NCBI GenBank assembly: GCA_009787785.1
Contig: WQSR01000020.1
Coordinates: 1 to 40,088, forward strand
DNA: 40,088 bases
Source of the DNA: Defluviitaleaceae bacterium
GTDB lineage: Bacteria > Bacillota > Clostridia > Lachnospirales > WQUN01
Direction of reading: 5' to 3'
Shown: in pieces, positions 8,166 through 16,048 of the stretch
Numbering within the stretch: the first letter of the stretch is position 1
How the letters are laid out: every line of letters starts with the position of its first letter
Translations under genes and position numbers: made by a program
Notes under the pieces: model-generated
Databases searched by the model: none
What the model was told of the DNA's origin: nothing
Seen by the model: only the letters and a program-made list of their open reading frames with translations

Positions 8166-8218
8166 CAACCGGACAAATTCTCAGACATTTTCTGAACAAA
8201 TGTCCGGTTGTTTTGTTG
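8166..8218 (+). terminator. Long hairpin followed by a T-rich run, upstream of tRNA-Sec
   Basis: CAACCGGACA (8166-8175) and TGTCCGGTTG (8201-8210) form a perfect 10-bp stem, with a smaller CAGA/TCTG stem inside the loop, followed by TTTTGTTG on the plus strand. It resembles a plus-strand terminator, but no plus-strand gene ends here. It may instead be a regulatory or repeat-type hairpin. Confidence 0.5.
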
Positions 8219-8363
8219 TACTATACACCCAAACCAAGAGGGCACCCCCTCGGCCAACATAGGATTTTCATGCCTTGGACTTGTCAAAATCAAGCCAGTA
8301 CCGCGTATATTCACACGCGTGGCGGTGCCGGTAGAGAGGCCATCCGTGGGCAACACCCAAAGA

Positions 8364-8465
8364 TTATGATTTTACTTCAAGCACGTCCTTGTGTGTCCAT
8401 TCAAGGCGTGCTTTTTTAAATTGCAATTCCGTTTTCATTGCGGCGATAATTCCTATTGTTTTCAT
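8364..8465 (-). pseudogene. 33-residue ORF resembling the start of an MTA/SAH nucleosidase; possible remnant
   Basis: A minus-strand ORF with a GAGGG ribosome site starts MKTIGIIAAMKTELQ, which resembles the N-terminus of 5'-methylthioadenosine/S-adenosylhomocysteine nucleosidases (MKIGIIGAMEEE type). It then stops after 33 residues, whereas that family is about 230 residues long. No continuation was found in other frames downstream. A perfect hairpin with a T-run reading the other way lies inside it, so the ORF may be spurious. It is 86 bases downstream of the histidine phosphatase gene on the same strand. The region 8108-8551 otherwise holds only the promoter and hairpins listed here. Confidence 0.25.
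8379..8417 (+). terminator. Plus-strand terminator-like hairpin
   Basis: AAGCACG-t-CCTTG pairs with CAAGG-CGTGCTT (12 bp with one bulged base) around a 10-base loop and ends in TTTTTT. It is a typical intrinsic terminator on the plus strand but has no recognisable gene before it. A weak promoter-like TTGTCA/TATATT pair with a long 19-base spacer (about 8282-8312) lies upstream, so a roughly 100-base plus-strand RNA is conceivable. Confidence 0.5.
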
Positions 8466-8551
8466 GGTTTTCCCTCGTTCCAAATATAAATTTTACGCAT
8501 GGCATCACGGTTGTTGTGCTACATAAGATGCGCTCGCATGAAATTTTACAT

Positions 8552-9184
8552 TTATCGGGAGTTGGCAAAATCTGTAGCCGATAGACTTTCTAAATGCCTT
8601 CGCTGGTTGACATGAACGACCGTTCTGTTTTCACCATCTATATGCCATTCATGTATCCCTGTGTCGCCAATAGGAAACCGAACCAAGTTGGAAGTGACGG
8701 GTAATCTTAAAAAACTGTAGCCAAGATTCCATATGAATAATCCATGAGATACAATAGCAATCGTTGAATCGGGCGGATTTTCATTTATTAATTTTGATAA
8801 AATAGTTTCTGCCCTCATTCTTAGCTGTATGCCGCTTTCTTGCTCATACAGGTTGGTATGCGGATAACTAATTTCCGGGGCAGGGTATTTTACTCGCGCT
8901 TCTTCTTTTTTTAGCCCCGAAATAAGTCCCGTGTTCCATTCCATGATGTCATTGTCATAAACAATGTCTATATTAATACGTTGGCTTAAAATTTCAGCCA
9001 CCTTACTCGCCCGTTTTAACGGGCTTGAAAATATCTTATCAATGGTATATTTTTGGGCAACCCAATCGGCCATTAAATTTGCCTGTTTAATTCCCAATTC
9101 AGTCAGGGGTGCATCATAACGTCCTTCAATCACGTTTGTAATGTCACCCTCTGATTGCCCATGTCGAATAACAAGTATTTTCAT
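8552..9184 (-). CDS. Histidine phosphatase family protein (phosphoglycerate mutase-like)
   Basis: 210 residues with the family's catalytic RHG motif at the N-terminus (MKILVIRHGQSEGD) followed by EGRYDAPLTELG. The SSPLKRASKVAEIL segment supplies the phosphate-pocket arginine, and the second catalytic His is in AIVSHGLFIW. It is a cytoplasmic phosphoesterase; the substrate cannot be assigned from sequence (sugar phosphates and nucleotides are both common in this family). The start has a GGGGG-rich ribosome site. It has lower GC and different codon use from the selD block, and stands alone between the selenium genes and a secreted unknown protein, 84 bases downstream of the latter. Confidence 0.85.
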   Translation of the reverse strand: MKILVIRHGQSEGDITNVIEGRYDAPLTELGIKQANLMADWVAQKYTIDKIFSSPLKRASKVAEILSQRINIDIVYDNDIMEWNTGLISGLKKEEARVKYPAPEISYPHTNLYEQESGIQLRMRAETILSKLINENPPDSTIAIVSHGLFIWNLGYSFLRLPVTSNLVRFPIGDTGIHEWHIDGENRTVVHVNQRRHLESLSATDFANSR

Positions 9185-9268
9185 TTGCTACCCCCTTAGA
9201 TTGGCCGTCACCTTCAAGAGACGCGATTAAATCATCCACATCATTAAAAACAGGTTGTATCCCCACCT

Positions 9269-9967
9269 TTACATCCCGTCTAATTCCAACTCAAAATAGA
9301 GTATAATAACCGTACCATCACCGCGCCAGCTATTTGGATTTTCATAACACCTATACGAAGGCAAAAGGACAAACCTTAAATAATCACCCGTAAATTCGTC
9401 CACCACGCCGCTTCTATTGTATAAAATACGTGGAAAATCATGGTCAGAAACCCAACGTAACGCGGCAAAATTAAGATTGTATAATATCCCGTAACGGTCG
9501 GGCGGATTATCAAAGAAACGGCGAATATGTTCGTGCGGAAGATACTTTATCGCATATAAAATATCTTCTATCTGATGTGCAAAAGGCGGTGTAGACAACA
9601 CCTGTTGCGGCGATGTAAGGAAAAACCCTTCATCGGAAGGTGCAATGCGGAACTGGTTAGCTAACACATTTCGGCGGGTTTCCCATTGCAGTGATACTGT
9701 TGCCGAATTGAGGGTAAAATCACCCCATATCGAGAATTGGGCGATGGGAGCTTCCGGTATGATGATTTCACTTTCCGTAACGCCGGCAAAATTCGCAATC
9801 TGCCGCATAATCTCATTTGGTTGCAACTCCGATATGTTATCGCTTGGCATGGAAAACACCGTTGCTCTTCTTGGCGCGCCCATTAGCAATAATCCCATGA
9901 TTGCTATTACAAAAATAATACACAGGGAAATGTAAACGTGAACCATAATTTTCTTGATTTTAGGCAT
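9269..9967 (-). CDS. Secreted or membrane-anchored protein of unknown function
   Basis: 232 residues from the ATG at 9967 (a TTG one codon earlier is also possible; GGGAG lies 8 bases upstream of the ATG). Residues about 8-30 form one hydrophobic helix (HVYISLCIIFVIAIMGLLLM), so it is membrane-anchored or exported. The remainder is soluble, with no motif I recognise. A repeated pattern of aromatic and acidic residues and the middle segment around PPFAHQIEDILYAIKYLPHE suggest a mixed alpha/beta domain. No neighbour suggests a role. It is AT-richer than the operon at 10.1 kb. Confidence 0.6.
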   Translation of the reverse strand: MPKIKKIMVHVYISLCIIFVIAIMGLLLMGAPRRATVFSMPSDNISELQPNEIMRQIANFAGVTESEIIIPEAPIAQFSIWGDFTLNSATVSLQWETRRNVLANQFRIAPSDEGFFLTSPQQVLSTPPFAHQIEDILYAIKYLPHEHIRRFFDNPPDRYGILYNLNFAALRWVSDHDFPRILYNRSGVVDEFTGDYLRFVLLPSYRCYENPNSWRGDGTVIILYFELELDGM

Positions 9968-10099
9968 CAATACATCTCCCTGTTCAAAATATATTCATTT
10001 TGTTCAATTGCCCACCATTACGATAAATTATATCAGAACATATAATCCTCACAAAATTTATTTCTCAAACCACTTGTTGACCCTCCAACCATTTTAATA

Positions 10100-10129
10100 T
10101 TGAGTAATGCTGGAAGTATATGTTATACT
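10100..10129 (+). promoter_or_regulatory. Promoter of the signal peptidase operon
   Basis: TTGAGT (10100-10105) and TATACT (10124-10129) are 18 bases apart, and the -10 is preceded by TGT, giving an extended -10. Transcription would start near 10136, which rules out the in-frame ATG at 10107 and supports the ATG at 10161 as the signal peptidase start. Confidence 0.7.
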
Positions 10130-10160
10130 CGGCCATCATTATAGAAAAGGCTGGTTTTTC

Positions 10161-10775
10161 ATGTCCCATTTTGAACCCAAAACCCCGCAGGATGTTATTG
10201 CCTTGGCCACCGAGGGCGCGCCTGAGCCGCCCCCCGATATGAAGAAGGAGCTTATCGCCGAGGCGTTGAGCTGGGCCAAGGTGGTCGTGTTTGCGGTGGT
10301 TTTTGCGTTAATCATCAATTTTTTTGTGATTGTCAACGCCTCTATACCCACCGGGTCTATGGAGAGCACCATACGGGTCAATGACCGGATTATCGCCTTT
10401 CGCCTTTCCTATACCTTTTCCGAGCCGGCGCGTTATGACATTATCGTCTTTCGCGCCCCCGACGACGGCATTAAAAATGTGAAGCGCATCCTGGGCCTGC
10501 CCGGCGAGCGGGTGCGTATTTCCGGCGGCATTGTGTATATCGACGGCGTTTCCGGCTTGCGCGACGATTTTGTTACCCCCGGGCCCTTTGGCTATCTGGG
10601 GCCCGACTTCCCGGAGATGGAAGTGCCGGAGGGGCATTTCTTTGTGCTGGGGGACAGCCGGGGCAACTCCCGGGATTCCCGGGATTGGTCCAACCCCTTC
10701 GTGGAGGAGGGACGTATTTTGGGCAAGGTGATTTTCCGGTATCATCCGGGGTTTAGGAATTTGGCGAACAGTTAA
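10161..10775 (+). CDS. lepB: Signal peptidase I
   Basis: 204 residues with one N-terminal transmembrane helix (about 38-58), as in Gram-positive SipS-type enzymes. The nucleophile is Ser66 in SIPTGSMEST and the general base is Lys108 in IKNVKRILGLPGERV. The C-terminal box HFFVLGDSRGNSRDSR is also present. It removes signal peptides from exported preproteins at the outer face of the membrane. The cytoplasmic N-terminal extension of about 37 residues, rich in Pro and acidic residues, is longer than in short Sip proteins. First gene of a plus-strand series of envelope genes running to 15635. Confidence 0.95.
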   Translation: MSHFEPKTPQDVIALATEGAPEPPPDMKKELIAEALSWAKVVVFAVVFALIINFFVIVNASIPTGSMESTIRVNDRIIAFRLSYTFSEPARYDIIVFRAPDDGIKNVKRILGLPGERVRISGGIVYIDGVSGLRDDFVTPGPFGYLGPDFPEMEVPEGHFFVLGDSRGNSRDSRDWSNPFVEEGRILGKVIFRYHPGFRNLANS

Positions 10776-10800
10776 TACTACACCAGAAGGAGTTGTTCAC

Positions 10801-11007
10801 ATGAAGGCAACAAAGGACATGGTTATTGCGGATATTTTACGGCTGGGCGAAGGGCTGGGCCCCATTTTCATGAAGGCGGGACTGCGTTGCGCGGGTTGCC
10901 CTTCGGCACAGCGCGAAACCCTGGAGGACGCGGGGGTAGGCCATGGCGTGGACGTGGACGCGCTGATTGAAGAGATTAACGCGCATCTGGAGGCACAGGG
11001 GGCGTAA
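10801..11007 (+). CDS. DUF1858 small protein (putative redox disulfide domain)
   Basis: 68 residues matching DUF1858: an N-terminal helix (MVIADILRLGEGLGPIFMKAG), then CAGCPSAQRETLEDA with the family's CxxC pair, then the VDVDALIEEINAHLE helix. Members occur alone or fused to hybrid-cluster and other redox proteins, and a disulfide or metal-binding role is proposed, not proven. It has a good ribosome site (AAGGAG, 9 bases upstream). It lies 25 bases after lepB and 6 bases before the PlsY-CofE fusion, so it is probably co-transcribed. Confidence 0.82.
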   Translation: MKATKDMVIADILRLGEGLGPIFMKAGLRCAGCPSAQRETLEDAGVGHGVDVDALIEEINAHLEAQGA

Positions 11008-11013
11008 AGCCGC

Positions 11014-12381
11014 ATGTACAGACTCATCGCCTTACTTATCGGCTACGCTTTTGGGTGTATTCAAAACGGTTATTTCCTTTCGAAAAGGGTAGCCGGCATC
11101 GACATAAGGGAATATGGCAGCGGTGGCGCGGGCATGACCAATGTTACGCGCATTTTGGGTGCCAAATGGGGCGCGCCGGTCTTTGTCGCCGACGTGGGGA
11201 AGGAAGTGCTGGCCTTTTTATTGGCGGCATGGATTTTCAGCGCGGGCGGGGGCTTGGCGGCGGGCTGGACCGCGGGCATATACGCGGGCGTAGGCGTGGT
11301 GCTGGGCCACAACTTCCCCTTTTATTTGCGTTTCAGGGGCGGCAAGGGCGTGGCCTCTACCATTGGTATGATGTTTTTGCTGGATTGGCGGGTGGGGCTG
11401 ATTGTCATTGCCGCCATGGTGGGGATTATTTTAATTGCCCGCTATATTTCACTGGCCTCCTTGGGGATGAGCGTGATGCTACCCGTGTTGCTGGCGGTTT
11501 TTGGCCATGGCTGGGAAGTGGTTGCCGTCACCTCCGCCTTGTGCGTGCTGGCTTGGTTTATGCACCGGGGGAATATCAAGCGTTTGCTGGCGGGTACCGA
11601 GGACAAATTTTCCCTTTCCCGGAAAAAAAGGGCGGATACACCCGCTACCTTGCCCCCGGTGGACCCCGCCGAGGAAACCCCGCCCCCCAACGCGGGCAAG
11701 TCCCTGAACATAGAAGTGGCGGGGGTGGCGTACCGGCGCATCCCCATCCGCACCCATGTAATAACAAAGGAAGACAGCCTGGAAAGTGCTTTCGCCCCCT
11801 ACCTGGCACCTCATGTCCGGGCGGGGGATGTGGTCTTTGTTTCCGAGCGGGCGGTGGCCTGTACCCAGTCCCGCGCCATACCCATGGTGGACATAAAGCC
11901 GCGTAAGCTTGCGGTTTTCCTTTCCAGGTACGTGCAAAAAACCCCCGCCGGCATCGGCCTGGGCATCCCGGAGACCATGGAAATGGCCCTGCGGGAATGC
12001 GGGGTAGTACGGATTCTATTCGCGGCTGTTGTGTCGGTTATCGGGAAGCTTTTTAAGCGGAAGGGCTGGTTCTACCACGTGGCGGGGGAAAGGGCCCGGG
12101 GCATCGACGGCCCCTGCGATTATACCCTGCCGCCCTACAACGAGTATGTCGTCCTTGCCCCCAGCCAGCCGGTGAAGGCGGCGCAAGCCATATCCGCGGG
12201 CATCGGCGTGCCCGTGGCCATCGTGGATTGTAACGATTTGGGCACCAATTTGATGGGCGCGTCGGACCCCAAAATGAAGGAAAGCTTTATCGCGGCGGTA
12301 CTGCGGGACAACCCCATGGGGCAATCTTCCGAGCAAACCCCCTGCGGGATTATCCGCGTGGCACCGCCGGAGGGGGAATAA
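11014..12381 (+). CDS. Fusion: PlsY-like glycerol-3-phosphate acyltransferase + F420-0:glutamyl ligase-like (CofE) domain
   Basis: 455 residues in two parts. Residues 1 to about 195 are a multispanning PlsY-like domain with recognisable motifs: GSGGAGMTN (usual GSGNIGATN), GHNFPFYLRFRGGKGVAS, and RYISLASL. PlsY uses acyl-phosphate to acylate glycerol-3-phosphate. After a Pro-rich linker (about 200-235), residues 238-450 resemble the CofE/F420 ligase family: RIPIRTHVITKEDSLES, AGDVVFVSERAVACTQSR, DGPCDYTLPPYNEYVVLAP, and AIVDCNDLG near the metal/nucleotide site. No F420 genes are present here, so the ligase substrate is unknown. asnB starts 2 bases downstream and cls follows. Domain assignment is by motif; the joint function is inference. 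Confidence 0.75.
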   Translation: MYRLIALLIGYAFGCIQNGYFLSKRVAGIDIREYGSGGAGMTNVTRILGAKWGAPVFVADVGKEVLAFLLAAWIFSAGGGLAAGWTAGIYAGVGVVLGHNFPFYLRFRGGKGVASTIGMMFLLDWRVGLIVIAAMVGIILIARYISLASLGMSVMLPVLLAVFGHGWEVVAVTSALCVLAWFMHRGNIKRLLAGTEDKFSLSRKKRADTPATLPPVDPAEETPPPNAGKSLNIEVAGVAYRRIPIRTHVITKEDSLESAFAPYLAPHVRAGDVVFVSERAVACTQSRAIPMVDIKPRKLAVFLSRYVQKTPAGIGLGIPETMEMALRECGVVRILFAAVVSVIGKLFKRKGWFYHVAGERARGIDGPCDYTLPPYNEYVVLAPSQPVKAAQAISAGIGVPVAIVDCNDLGTNLMGASDPKMKESFIAAVLRDNPMGQSSEQTPCGIIRVAPPEGE

Positions 12382-12383
12382 GC

Positions 12384-14228
12384 ATGTGTGGATTCTGCGG
12401 CTTCACAGGCAGTGAATACAACGACACGGAAAACACCGTCATAAAAAAGATGTCGGAGCGCGTGGCCCATCGGGGGCCCGACGGCGACGGCGTGTATGTG
12501 GACGCCCACATTTCCCTGGGCTTCCGGCGGCTTTCTTTTTTTGACCTGAAGCGGGGGGCCCAGCCCATGCGCTCCGTGGACGAGACATTTTCTTTGGTCT
12601 TCAACGGCGAGATATACAACTACATCGAGCTTCGGGCCGAGCTGGCGGTGAAGGGCCATGTGTTCACCACCACGTCGGACACCGAGGTACTGCTCCACCT
12701 CTACGAGGAATACGGCGAGGGGATGCTGGATTATCTGCGGGGCATGTTCGCCTTTGTGATATATAACCACACCACGGGGGAAATCTTTGCCGCCCGGGAT
12801 AACTTTGGGATAAAGCCCTTTTACTACGGGATTTTCGGCGGGCAGTTACTCTTCGCGTCGGAGATAAAATCCTTCCTGGAGTACCCCGGCTTCGTGAAGG
12901 AGCTAAACCCGGTGGCCTTGGAGGCGTACCTCTCCTTCCAGTACAGCGTGCTGGACGAAACCTTTTTCAAAGGGGTGTACAAGCTACCCCCCGCCCATTT
13001 CATGCGCTACAAAGACGGCGGGATTACCCTTACCCGATACTGGCAGGCGGCCTTCGCCCCCAACGAAATCCACAAGGGTGCCCAGGGCTTGAACGACACC
13101 GTAGAGCAGGTGGACGCCATGGTGAAGGAGTCGGTGGAATACCACCAGCGCACGGATGTGGAGCTGGGGACATTCCTGTCCGGCGGGTGGGATTCCAGCT
13201 ATATCACCTCCGTTTCCAAGGTGGATAAATCCTTTACCGTGGGCTTCGACTACGAGGGCTTTAGCGAAATCGGGGCCGCCCAGTCTTTGGCCCGGGCCAA
13301 GGGCATCGAAAACCGGAGCAAGGTCATCACCAAGGATGAGTTCTGGGACGCCTTGCAAAAAATCCAATACTATATGGACGAGCCCCTGGCGGACCCCGCC
13401 GCCGTGGCTTTGTATTTCGTGTGCAAAGTAGCGCGGGAGCACGTAAAGGGGGCCCTTACCGGGGAGGGGGCCGACGAGCTCTTCGGCGGGTACGAGCATT
13501 ATCACCGCATGTTTCATCTGGGCTTTATGAAAATCCTGCCCCTGCCCGTGCGGCGTTTTATCAGCCGCTGGGTGCAGAAAATCCCCTACCGGTTCAAGGG
13601 CAAGCGTTTTCTCACCTTGGCGGGGAAGCCCCTGGAGGAACGCTACATCGGCAACTTCTACACCTTCACCGACGAGGAGCGGGCCGAAATCCTCCAGCCC
13701 CAATATGTAAGCCGTCTCCGAGTAACCGACATCGCCCGCCCCTATTACGACAAGGCCCGGGAACTGGGGTATGACGACATCACAAAGATGCAATACGTAG
13801 ACATCCACCTGTGGCTGGTGGGGGATATTTTGCTCAAGGCGGATAAAATGTCCATGGCCAACTCCCTGGAGTTGCGGGTACCCTTCTTGGACAAGGAAGT
13901 CTTTTCCGTGGCCGCTTCCATTCCCACCCGCTACCGGGTGAACCGGAAGGGCACAAAGTACGCCCTGCGCCACGCGGCGGCGCGCAATTTCCCCGACGGC
14001 CGGAACAAACAGCGGCGGGGCTTCCCCGTACCCACCCGGCTGTGGCTACGGGAGGACGCCTACTATGGGCGAGTAAAGCAAGCCTTTGAGCTGGATTTTG
14101 TGGGCCGGATTTTTCAGCGGGACAAGCTTATCCGCTTGCTGGACAGGCACAAAGCCGGCAAAGACGATAACTCACGCATGATTTGGACAATTTATATGTT
14201 TATCCTGTGGTATGACGCATATTTTTAG
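12384..14228 (+). CDS. asnB: Asparagine synthase (glutamine-hydrolysing)-like amidotransferase
   Basis: 614 residues. Cys2 directly after the initiator Met (MCGFCGFTG) is the class II glutaminase nucleophile, followed by VAHRGPDGDG and FNGEIYNYIELR. The synthetase half has the PP-loop SGGWDSSYI near residue 265, then GEGADELFGGYEHY. It makes asparagine from aspartate, ATP and glutamine, but many Gram-positive AsnB-like enzymes amidate envelope precursors instead. It starts 2 bases after the PlsY-CofE fusion with GGAGG just upstream, and precedes cardiolipin synthase, so a lipid or wall target should be considered alongside the standard role. Confidence 0.92.
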   Translation: MCGFCGFTGSEYNDTENTVIKKMSERVAHRGPDGDGVYVDAHISLGFRRLSFFDLKRGAQPMRSVDETFSLVFNGEIYNYIELRAELAVKGHVFTTTSDTEVLLHLYEEYGEGMLDYLRGMFAFVIYNHTTGEIFAARDNFGIKPFYYGIFGGQLLFASEIKSFLEYPGFVKELNPVALEAYLSFQYSVLDETFFKGVYKLPPAHFMRYKDGGITLTRYWQAAFAPNEIHKGAQGLNDTVEQVDAMVKESVEYHQRTDVELGTFLSGGWDSSYITSVSKVDKSFTVGFDYEGFSEIGAAQSLARAKGIENRSKVITKDEFWDALQKIQYYMDEPLADPAAVALYFVCKVAREHVKGALTGEGADELFGGYEHYHRMFHLGFMKILPLPVRRFISRWVQKIPYRFKGKRFLTLAGKPLEERYIGNFYTFTDEERAEILQPQYVSRLRVTDIARPYYDKARELGYDDITKMQYVDIHLWLVGDILLKADKMSMANSLELRVPFLDKEVFSVAASIPTRYRVNRKGTKYALRHAAARNFPDGRNKQRRGFPVPTRLWLREDAYYGRVKQAFELDFVGRIFQRDKLIRLLDRHKAGKDDNSRMIWTIYMFILWYDAYF

Positions 14229-14258
14229 TGTATAATGCCGGTGGAAAGGAGAAATGGA

Positions 14259-15635
14259 ATGCCTTCCCCCATGTTTCTTGTGACAATCGTCAATTATTTC
14301 CTCATAGCCTATGTAATTTTTGTGCAACGACGCAACACCGCCGCCACCTGGGCATGGATTGTGGCCATGGCGTTCCTTCCCATATTCGGGTTTCTCCTGT
14401 ACCTCATGGGGGGGCAGGACGTCCGCAAGCAACGGGTTTTCAAGGGAAAATATGAAAGCGACGTGCAAATGCACGAAACCTACCGGGAGCTGAACCTGGG
14501 CGCGGACGAGGGGGACATTATCCACGGCAACCAGCTGACCCTTTATTATGACGGCAAGACGAAGTTCGACGCCTTGCTGGAAGATATCGCCAACGCCAAG
14601 GAATATATCTTTGTGCAGTATTACATATTCCGGGGGGACGAAATCGGGCGGAGGCTGGTGCGCAAGCTGGCGGAACGCGCCATGGACGGGCTGGACGTGC
14701 GCCTGCTGGTGGATGGCACGGGCTGTTACTTCACCCCCAAGGGCACCTACGCGCCGCTGGTCAGTGGCAAGGGCAGGCTCGGGCTGTTTATGCCCCCCTT
14801 CCTGATGCGGCTGAATTACCGCAACCATAGGAAGCTTGCGGTCATAGACGGGGAAATTGCCTACCTGGGCGGCTCCAACATCGGCAAGGAATACCTGGGC
14901 ATGAGCGAGCGTTTCGGCTTCTGGCGGGATTCCCATATGCGGCTGACGGGAGGCGCGGTCAACCCGCTGACGTTGCGCTTTATCATGGACTGGAACTTCA
15001 GCGTGAAGAATAAACTGGATAAACTGGAAGTCTCCCCTAAGTATTTTAAAAACAATGACCCGAACCTGAACCAAGCCCCGGAAAGCGGCTCCAGCATACA
15101 GATTGTATCCAGCGGCCCCGACACCCGCGACCCCCATGTATTACACGGCTTTTGCGAAATGATAATGGCCGCCAAGAAATCCATTTATATCCAAACCCCC
15201 TACTTCGTCCCCGACGACGCCCTTTTCACCTGCTTGCGCATTGCCGCCTTGCGGGGGGTGGACGTGCGCATCATGTACCCCGGCAAGCCGGACCACCCCT
15301 TTGTGTACTGGGCCAGCTCCAGCTACATGGGCGAGCTGATGTGCGCCGGGGTGAAGGGCTACGAATACATCGAGGGCTTTATCCACTGCAAAACCGTGAT
15401 GATTGACTCGGAAATCTGCGCCATCGGCACCGCCAATATGGATGTGCGCAGCTTTAAAATCAACTTCGAGACCCACGCCTTCATCACCGACGCCAAAACC
15501 ACCCTGGAACTGGAACAATCCTTCATCGAAGACATGAAGGATTGCCGCGCACTGGATTTCGAAAGCTACGAGCGGCGCAAGCGCACGGTAAAAATACGGG
15601 AGTCCGTATCCCGGCTGTTTTCGCCACTGCTATAA
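14259..15635 (+). CDS. cls: Cardiolipin synthase (phospholipase D family)
   Basis: 458 residues from the ATG at 14259, chosen because AAAGGAG lies 7 bases upstream. Two N-terminal transmembrane helices (about 5-20 and 30-52) are followed by two HKD domains. The first is NYRNHRKLAVIDGEIAYLGG and the second is IHCKTVMIDSEICAIGTANMD; both keep His, Lys and Asp. It condenses two phosphatidylglycerols to cardiolipin at the membrane. Domain order and length are normal for bacterial Cls. It is separated from asnB by 30 bases, where a TATAAT at 14231-14236 could add an internal promoter, though no good -35 is visible. Confidence 0.94.
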   Translation: MPSPMFLVTIVNYFLIAYVIFVQRRNTAATWAWIVAMAFLPIFGFLLYLMGGQDVRKQRVFKGKYESDVQMHETYRELNLGADEGDIIHGNQLTLYYDGKTKFDALLEDIANAKEYIFVQYYIFRGDEIGRRLVRKLAERAMDGLDVRLLVDGTGCYFTPKGTYAPLVSGKGRLGLFMPPFLMRLNYRNHRKLAVIDGEIAYLGGSNIGKEYLGMSERFGFWRDSHMRLTGGAVNPLTLRFIMDWNFSVKNKLDKLEVSPKYFKNNDPNLNQAPESGSSIQIVSSGPDTRDPHVLHGFCEMIMAAKKSIYIQTPYFVPDDALFTCLRIAALRGVDVRIMYPGKPDHPFVYWASSSYMGELMCAGVKGYEYIEGFIHCKTVMIDSEICAIGTANMDVRSFKINFETHAFITDAKTTLELEQSFIEDMKDCRALDFESYERRKRTVKIRESVSRLFSPLL

Positions 15636-15661
15636 AATTGCATATGTAAAGGTGATGCTAC

Positions 15662-16048
15662 ATGAAATGTATTTATATCGCTGACGATGACACGTATATC
15701 CGCGAGGCGTTGAAGACGTTTTTGGAGAGCGCGGGCTATCAAGTAGAAGCCTTTGAAACCGGGGATTTACTCTTTGCCGCCTTCCGGGAGAAGCCCTCGG
15801 ATTTGGTGGTGCTGGACGTGATGATGCCGGGGTCAAATGGGTTTACCATTTGCAAGGAGTTGCGCAAGGTAAGCTTTGTCCCCATTTTCATGCTGACGGC
15901 GCGGGACTCGGACTTGGACTACCAAACGGGACTGGACCTGGGCGCGGACGATTTCTTTACCAAGCCCGTGAGCCCCATGACCTTTGTGATGCGGGTCAAG
16001 GCCCTGTTCCGCCGTATCGCCTACGAGCGGGGCGAGGAAGTTGTTTAA
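15662..16048 (+). CDS. Receiver-only response regulator
   Basis: 128 residues making a single CheY-like receiver: acidic pocket YIADDDTYIRE, phosphoacceptor Asp in DLVVLDVMMPGSNG, Thr/Ser in FMLTARDSD, and Lys in FFTKPVSPMTFVMRVKALFRR. It stops just after the last receiver helix, where OmpR-type regulators continue into a winged-helix DNA-binding domain. No such domain is found in other frames, because the kinase gene starts there and overlaps by 8 bases. Output is therefore probably by protein interaction or phosphorelay. The ribosome site is AAAGGTGAT. Phosphorylation by the kinase encoded next is inferred from coupling. Confidence 0.9.
   Translation: MKCIYIADDDTYIREALKTFLESAGYQVEAFETGDLLFAAFREKPSDLVVLDVMMPGSNGFTICKELRKVSFVPIFMLTARDSDLDYQTGLDLGADDFFTKPVSPMTFVMRVKALFRRIAYERGEEVV

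Noticed and set aside
12984..13973. Minus-strand open frame of 329 codons inside asnB
   Set aside because: It is a shadow of the well-supported asparagine synthase gene, with no family motif and biased composition.
14172..15137. Minus-strand open frame of 321 codons inside cls
   Set aside because: It lies opposite both HKD-bearing coding sequences of cardiolipin synthase and shows no recognisable domain.
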